DNA of 36,163 nucleotides from the NCBI GenBank assembly GCA_003223215.1, contig QHYH01000141.1:1-36163 (forward strand), in the 5' to 3' direction. Of this stretch, positions 31,598 through 36,163 are shown piece by piece. The stretch is from Acidobacteriota bacterium. Its GTDB lineage: Bacteria > Acidobacteriota > Terriglobia > Acidiferrales > UBA7541. Each line of letters begins with the position of its first letter. Positions within the stretch are counted from its first letter, which is position 1. Position numbers and translations under genes: made by a program. The notes below the pieces were generated by a model. The model was not told where the DNA came from, ran no database searches, and was given only the letters and a program-made list of their open reading frames with translations.

Positions 31598-34309
31598 TCA
31601 CTCATGTCTCAATGCAACCATGGGATCAACGCGCATGGCCCTCCGCGCGGGCAAGTAGCTCGCGGCGAGCGCGACCGCCGCCAACAACAGCGAAGCGGCG
31701 GAGTAGGTCAGCGGATCAAGGGGCGGCACGCCAATGAGCAAATTGCCGACGAGCCGGGCCATTGCGGCCGCGGCGAGAACTCCCGCAATAACGCCAACGC
31801 CTACGATGGCGAGTGCCTGAGCAAAAATCATTTTCAAGGTTTGAAATGGCTGAGCACCGAGCGCCATACGGATGCCGATCTCGTGAGTGCGCTGGCTCGC
31901 CGCGTAGGAGATCACGCCGTAGACGCCGACGACGGCGAGAAGCAGCCCGAGAGTTCCCAAGGCACCAGCCAGGGCCGCCACAAATCGGAACAGTAGGAAA
32001 CCATTCCAAGTGTCGAGCGCGTCGGTCATGGTTTGCACGTCGAAAACCGGCATGGCAGGCTCGAGAGAGTGGATCAGGCTGATCATTTCCCGCGCCAGCG
32101 CTTCGGGAGCGGCTGCGGTGCGGGCTTGAAGAGTCGCAATGGGATGAATGTGCTGGGCGAGTGGGACGTAGAAGAAGGGATGGATTTCCGTGAGGTCGTC
32201 AAGACCGCTGGAGGCCCCCCGGCTATTTTTGACTACGCCAATGATTTCCACGGAGTGGCTCGGATCATGGGTGGTGCTGAAGCGCCGGCCGATGGGATCC
32301 TGGCCGCGCCAGAAGCCATCGGCCATGGATTGGTTGACGATGGCTACAAATTGCGAGTCCCGAGTGTCGGAGTTGCGGAAATCTCGGCCACTAAGCAACG
32401 GGATGCGCATCGTCTGGAAATAATCCGGTGTGACAGCGTTGTAGCCCGCGAAAGGAATTCCCTCGTTTGGAGGGGCTTCATAGCCATCAACCTTCAGTCC
32501 GGCAGCGTAATCGTAATAACCCATGGGCACCGCGGCGGCGAGGCTGGCGGATTGAACGCCCGGGATGGCGTGGGCCCGGTCGAGAAGAGTCTGGAAGAAG
32601 CTGCGGGCATGAGTTTCGTCATAACCTGCTTCGTGCGGATCAATGGACAGATTCAGAACATGCGTGGGATCGAAGCCGAGGTCCGAGTGCTGAATGTTTT
32701 CGAGACTACGCGTGAAAAGGCCAGCCACAATCAGCAACATGAGCGAGCCGCCGACTTGCGCGGAGACGAGCGCGCTACGCAGACGATGGCCGCTAACACT
32801 GAAGGTGCGTCCCCCCTCATGAAGGACTTTGTTCACGTCGCCACGCGCAGTGCGAAGTGCCGGAACCGGTCCGACGAGCAAAGTAGTCAAAGCGGCGGCA
32901 GCCAAAGCGTAAACGAATACGCGCCAGTCAAAACGAAAATCGAGCACGATGGGGAGCGCCGTGTGGAACGAGATGGAGCTGAACGAGCGGCTGCCGCCGA
33001 CTCCGAGAATGATTCCGGCGGCGCAGCCCAGCGCGGCGAGCAGAAGGCTCTCGGTGAGCAACTGGCGGATGAGCCGGCCGCGCGTCGCTCCCAGGGCCGC
33101 TCGCATGGTGACTTCGCGCTGGCGCGCCGCCGCGCGGACCAGGCAAAGGCTGGCGATGTTCATACAGGCGAGGACAAGGATGGAAGCCGCGAGAATCAGA
33201 AACAACGCGCTCGCAAGAGCCAGTATGCGCGGACCAGCGGGGCCGAGCGACATGCTAACCGGGCCAAGTTGGATGGCGCGAAGCGTGAGCCAAGCATCCG
33301 CTTTCGCATTTTGCAGAGTCAGGCGCTGTGAGACCACTTGCATGGCTGAATCGGCTTGCTGCAGGTTGGCGTCTGGTTTTAACCGTGCAACCAGCGTGAA
33401 CCTTGGTTCACGCGCGGTGAGAAAGTCGTTCGACGCGTCTCCCAGCACCGCTGCCATTCCCACAGGCAGATAGCCTTGCGTGTCGAGCAAGGCATTAAGG
33501 CCATGGAAACTCTCCGGGGCGACGCCGATGATGGTTACCGGCTGGCCGTTGACGGAGGCTTTCTTGCCGACAATGCCAGGGTCGGCATTGAACCGCGATT
33601 TCCAGTAGGAGTAACTCAGAACAAGAACGGGACCGGCGCCGGCGACCTGTCCTTCCGAGGGAAGAATGAAACGCCCGAGGGCAGGCTTGATGTCTATGAG
33701 GTCGAAGAAATTACTAGCCACGTAGAACGCCCACATCGGCTGGCTCTTGCCGTCCACGCTCAGACCGTCCATCTGATACATCTGCAATGCGGAGACGTCC
33801 GAAAAAACATCCCGCGTCTCTTTGCGAATCTCGAGATAGTCCGGGTAGGAAAACGTCGTGCCAGTGCCGCCATCCTTCCCGGTAGACGCTAGAAAAACCA
33901 TCTGCTTCGGGTGGCTGAGGGGGAGAGGCCGAAGAACAAGACAATCCACCAGGCTGAAGATCGCGGTGTTTGCGCCGATTCCGAGCGCCAGTGTCAACAC
34001 GGCGACCGCTGTGAACCCGGGAGATTTCCGCAATACGCGCAGACCAAACTGCAAATCCTGTACGAAGTCCTGAATCAGATTTACACGCCGCGCGTCGCGG
34101 CATTTCTCTTTGGTCTGCTCGATACCACCTAGGTCCAGTCGCGCGCGACGGTGTGCCTCTTCTCGCGTCATCCCTTGTGCGACGTATTCCTCGGTTTTTC
34201 GTGCGAGGTGGTCGCGCAGCTCGTCGTCCAATTCCTGGTCCGCCTGCGCCCAGTGAAACAATGACCGGAGCCGCAGGGGAATCGTGAACAGCCAATGCTC
34301 CGGTCGCAT
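31598..34309 (-). CDS. ADOP-type FtsX/MacB permease (903 aa)
   Basis: The start at 34309 follows GGAGG; a Met 15 codons upstream lies within the intergenic inverted repeat and is less likely. Prefix [20 protein letters not shown] through ARRVNLIQDFVQDLQFGLRV, first helix [20 protein letters not shown], and an extracytoplasmic domain with SYSYWKSRFNADPGIVGKKA. The first helix group is around LALASALFLILAASILVLAC. A second extracytoplasmic domain has LNLSIDPHEAGYDE and GVVKNSRGASSG, then FtsX helices (GALGTLGLLLAVVGVYGVIS; THEIGIRMALGAQPFQTLKM). The tail is [11 protein letters not shown]. The stop at 31598 is followed after 14 bases by the next prefix start. Full length for the family; substrate unknown. 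Confidence 0.93.
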   Translation of the reverse strand: MRPEHWLFTIPLRLRSLFHWAQADQELDDELRDHLARKTEEYVAQGMTREEAHRRARLDLGGIEQTKEKCRDARRVNLIQDFVQDLQFGLRVLRKSPGFTAVAVLTLALGIGANTAIFSLVDCLVLRPLPLSHPKQMVFLASTGKDGGTGTTFSYPDYLEIRKETRDVFSDVSALQMYQMDGLSVDGKSQPMWAFYVASNFFDLIDIKPALGRFILPSEGQVAGAGPVLVLSYSYWKSRFNADPGIVGKKASVNGQPVTIIGVAPESFHGLNALLDTQGYLPVGMAAVLGDASNDFLTAREPRFTLVARLKPDANLQQADSAMQVVSQRLTLQNAKADAWLTLRAIQLGPVSMSLGPAGPRILALASALFLILAASILVLACMNIASLCLVRAAARQREVTMRAALGATRGRLIRQLLTESLLLAALGCAAGIILGVGGSRSFSSISFHTALPIVLDFRFDWRVFVYALAAAALTTLLVGPVPALRTARGDVNKVLHEGGRTFSVSGHRLRSALVSAQVGGSLMLLIVAGLFTRSLENIQHSDLGFDPTHVLNLSIDPHEAGYDETHARSFFQTLLDRAHAIPGVQSASLAAAVPMGYYDYAAGLKVDGYEAPPNEGIPFAGYNAVTPDYFQTMRIPLLSGRDFRNSDTRDSQFVAIVNQSMADGFWRGQDPIGRRFSTTHDPSHSVEIIGVVKNSRGASSGLDDLTEIHPFFYVPLAQHIHPIATLQARTAAAPEALAREMISLIHSLEPAMPVFDVQTMTDALDTWNGFLLFRFVAALAGALGTLGLLLAVVGVYGVISYAASQRTHEIGIRMALGAQPFQTLKMIFAQALAIVGVGVIAGVLAAAAMARLVGNLLIGVPPLDPLTYSAASLLLAAVALAASYLPARRAMRVDPMVALRHE
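34180..34297 (-). repeat. 118-bp perfect repeat shared with 28786-28903
   Basis: Partner of the tract at 28786-28903. It covers codons of the prefix domain from about residue 5 to residue 43. Exact nucleotide identity, including third positions, distinguishes it from ordinary paralog similarity. Confidence 0.9.
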
Positions 34310-34331
34310 TCTCCGGCCCTCCTCTACTCCT

Positions 34332-34391
34332 ATGAAAATAGCCGCGTATCTCATTGAAAAGATTGGCTCAACAGTGAGCGGCTATTTTCAT
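34332..34391. repeat. 14-bp perfect inverted repeat between two permease genes
   Basis: ATGAAAATAGCCGC (34332-34345) and its exact complement GCGGCTATTTTCAT (34378-34391) flank 32 bases. The structure fills most of the gap between the stop at 34422 and the start at 34309. No T-run follows the stem in the direction of transcription, so it is not a standard terminator. It may regulate read-through or translation of the next gene, or be a small mobile repeat. Confidence 0.75.
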
Positions 34392-34421
34392 CCTTCGTTG
34401 TGGCTCTCCGAGAGCCATGAG

Positions 34422-36163
34422 TTACTCGTACCTCAGCGCGACCATAGGATCGACTCGCGACGCCCGCCGCGCTGGCAGAAACGCAGCAAGCAGTGCGATT
34501 GCAACCAAGGAGATCGTTGCTCCCATGAGCAGCGAAATGTCCGTCGGCTTGATGCCGTAGAGCATTCCGTAGATCTCCGAAGACAGCAAACGGGCGGCCA
34601 CAAGAGCGCCGCCGACACCTATCGCAACGCCGCAGAGGATGACTACGAGCGTTTGGCGCAACACGAGTATTCGGACATCCCTTCGCTGAGCTCCCATAGC
34701 CATGCGAATGCCGAACTCATTCGTTCGGCGTGAGACGCCATAGGCAACAACCCCGTAGAGCCCAATCGCTGCGATTAGGCAAGCCAACACGCCGAATACT
34801 GACGACAACAATGCAGTCAGGCGCTCCTGGGAAATCATGCCATTGATGACCGTGTCAAAGGGTTGCATCTCCTGAATTTGCAAAATCTTGTCGCTTGCCC
34901 TTACTTCCGTCCTTACGATACCTGCCAATAATTGCGTATTGAGATTGGCGCGAACGAGAAAACTGTCGCCCTCCCGAGCCGGCAAATACACCATCGGCCA
35001 TACCCTCTCGCGAACTCCATAATGCTTGGCATCACGGACCAGACCGACAATTTCGCGAACGATTTCCGGTTCAAAGTCGAGTTTGATGCGCTGTCCGATA
35101 GCGGATTCTGAACCGAAATAGTGGCGGGCAAAGCTCTCGTTGACCACAGCTACCGGGGGCTTCTCGGCCTGATCTTGGAAGTTCAAATAGCGACCCTGTA
35201 AAAGGCCCAAGCCAATAGCCTCGAAGAATCCAGGTCCCGCCGATATCAACCCCACGTCATTATCTTTTCCAGGCGATGGGTTCCCAATTACATCAACACT
35301 ACCCGACCAGCCGCCGTCCCCGTACATGCTACCCGACGAATAGCTTGCAACGATCACACCGGGATGCGATTCCAAGCGCTGTTTAATTTCTGCACAAGCT
35401 TGACGAAGACGGTCCTGGGAAGTTCCCTTCGGGTGAGAGAGGTCGAACGTGACGACGTTTTCGGCGTGGAAGCCGAGGTCGCTGCTCTTGAGATTGTGCA
35501 AGGTTTTAACAAACAATCCAGCGCCAACCAACAAGGGCAAGGAGAGAGCGAGTTGACCAGCGACGAGAAGTCTTCCCCGCCAGCCTGACCCAATTACACG
35601 CTGGCCACCATGCAAGCTCATCTCGAGTTTTTCTCTGGAAGCGCGCAGTGCCGGGCCAAGCCCAAATAGTATGGCCGTCGCAACGGCAACCCCGCCTGTA
35701 AAGCCAAACACGGCAAAATCCGGCCGGAGATTAAACGCTACGGGCAGCGAAGATGGAGGAAGCAGAGAAACTAGTAGGCGTGTGCCCCAGGCCGACAAGA
35801 GTACGGCGACCAAGCAACCGGAGAGCGCCAGGGTCAAATTCTCTGTGAACAATTGCCAGGCAATCCGCGTACGGCTGGCACCGAGAGCTAGGCGGACCAC
35901 GATCTCACGGTGACGGGCGGCGTTGCGCGCCAATATTAGGTTGGCTATGTTCGCACAGGAAATCAGAAGTACGACGGCGGCAACGCCAAACAGAACTAGC
36001 AGCGGTTTCTCATATTTGCGTCCCGTGGTCGCAAGGCCTGAGGCGGCGGGACGAACAGTAATATGCTGGGCTGCGAGCATCTGTTTGAAGCGCGGCGAAG
36101 CAGTGGGTAGGAGCGCATCAGCAACATGCGCGCGGAATGCAGCCTCGAACATGGCCTGAGCCC
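34422..36163 (-). CDS. ADOP-type permease, 5' end beyond the window (partial)
   Basis: The frame is open to the window edge (AQAMFEAAFRAHVADALLPT), so the gene continues outside. What is seen begins near the end of the first extracytoplasmic domain. It then has the first helix group (LLVLFGVAAVVLLISCANIA; NAARHREIVVRLALGASRTR), the second extracytoplasmic domain (NVVTFDLSHPKGTSQDRL; FARHYFGSESAIGQRIKLDF) and the final FtsX helices (GVLACLIAAIGLYGVVAYGV; NEFGIRMAMGAQRRDVRILV). The tail is [12 protein letters not shown]. At least 576 residues. First gene of the array in this window; its 3' end is followed by the 14-bp inverted repeat. Confidence 0.9.
   Translation of the reverse strand, partial: AQAMFEAAFRAHVADALLPTASPRFKQMLAAQHITVRPAASGLATTGRKYEKPLLVLFGVAAVVLLISCANIANLILARNAARHREIVVRLALGASRTRIAWQLFTENLTLALSGCLVAVLLSAWGTRLLVSLLPPSSLPVAFNLRPDFAVFGFTGGVAVATAILFGLGPALRASREKLEMSLHGGQRVIGSGWRGRLLVAGQLALSLPLLVGAGLFVKTLHNLKSSDLGFHAENVVTFDLSHPKGTSQDRLRQACAEIKQRLESHPGVIVASYSSGSMYGDGGWSGSVDVIGNPSPGKDNDVGLISAGPGFFEAIGLGLLQGRYLNFQDQAEKPPVAVVNESFARHYFGSESAIGQRIKLDFEPEIVREIVGLVRDAKHYGVRERVWPMVYLPAREGDSFLVRANLNTQLLAGIVRTEVRASDKILQIQEMQPFDTVINGMISQERLTALLSSVFGVLACLIAAIGLYGVVAYGVSRRTNEFGIRMAMGAQRRDVRILVLRQTLVVILCGVAIGVGGALVAARLLSSEIYGMLYGIKPTDISLLMGATISLVAIALLAAFLPARRASRVDPMVALRYE

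Noticed and set aside
32033-33331. A 432-codon open frame on the plus strand opposite the 903-aa permease
   Set aside because: Same reason: low-complexity charged composition, no family resemblance, fully inside a conserved gene on the other strand.
1-36163. CRISPR arrays, rRNA genes, riboswitches, complete tRNA genes
   Set aside because: No regularly spaced repeats, no rRNA-like sequence and no full cloverleaf were seen; the only tRNA-like sequence is the 3' fragment at 25770-25814.

Overview
The window looks like chromosomal DNA of an acidobacterium (Acidobacteriota). Three things point there: very large Oar-type TonB-dependent receptors with an N-terminal carboxypeptidase-regulatory-like domain, long two-module FtsX/MacB permeases of the ADOP type with the MRPEHW... 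prefix domain, and secreted YncE/YVTN beta-propellers beside the receptors. The assignment is inference from gene content; no rRNA or marker gene is present.

Layout. (1) 1-790 holds two broken minus-strand remnants, the N-terminus of an ADOP permease and the C-terminus of an FG-GAP/VCBS-type protein. (2) 790-4695 (minus) is an intact 1301-residue Oar-like receptor. (3) 5077-7490 is a graveyard: a small membrane-protein fragment cut at an IS21-type end, a frameshifted and truncated istA, a type I restriction hsdR C-terminus, the start of a DUF2779-type protein, and the N-terminus of an rve-type transposase. (4) 8108-15878 (plus) reads secreted propeller, OmpR-type response regulator, histidine kinase, Oar-like receptor, second secreted propeller, then a propeller remnant. 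(5) 16154-25109 (minus) converges on it. In transcription order it is MmgE/PrpD protein, D-tartrate-dehydratase-like enolase-superfamily protein, second MmgE/PrpD protein, propeller, Oar-like receptor. (6) 25191-26116 is non-coding and carries an integration scar: the 3' part of a tRNA-Pro(CGG) gene next to a decayed tyrosine recombinase. (7) 26249-36163 (minus) is a tandem array of four ADOP permeases. One is split by a frameshift and one is cut by the window edge.

How the genes may work together. Each central cluster pairs an outer-membrane Oar-like receptor with an exported propeller. One cluster adds a two-component system. The other adds two MmgE/PrpD proteins with twin-arginine-like leaders around an enolase-superfamily protein. 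A reasonable inference is uptake, sensing and conversion of a small hydroxy acid or related substrate. The most unusual point is that the TarD-like protein keeps the fold and several active-site residues but appears to have lost a metal ligand (Lys at 265) and the Asp of the Asp-His dyad (Gly at 292). Both MmgE/PrpD genes are preceded by the same 40-nt upstream block (32/40 identical, including a 17-nt exact core), which suggests shared regulation. Family calls and residue comparisons rest on remembered family sequences, not on a search.
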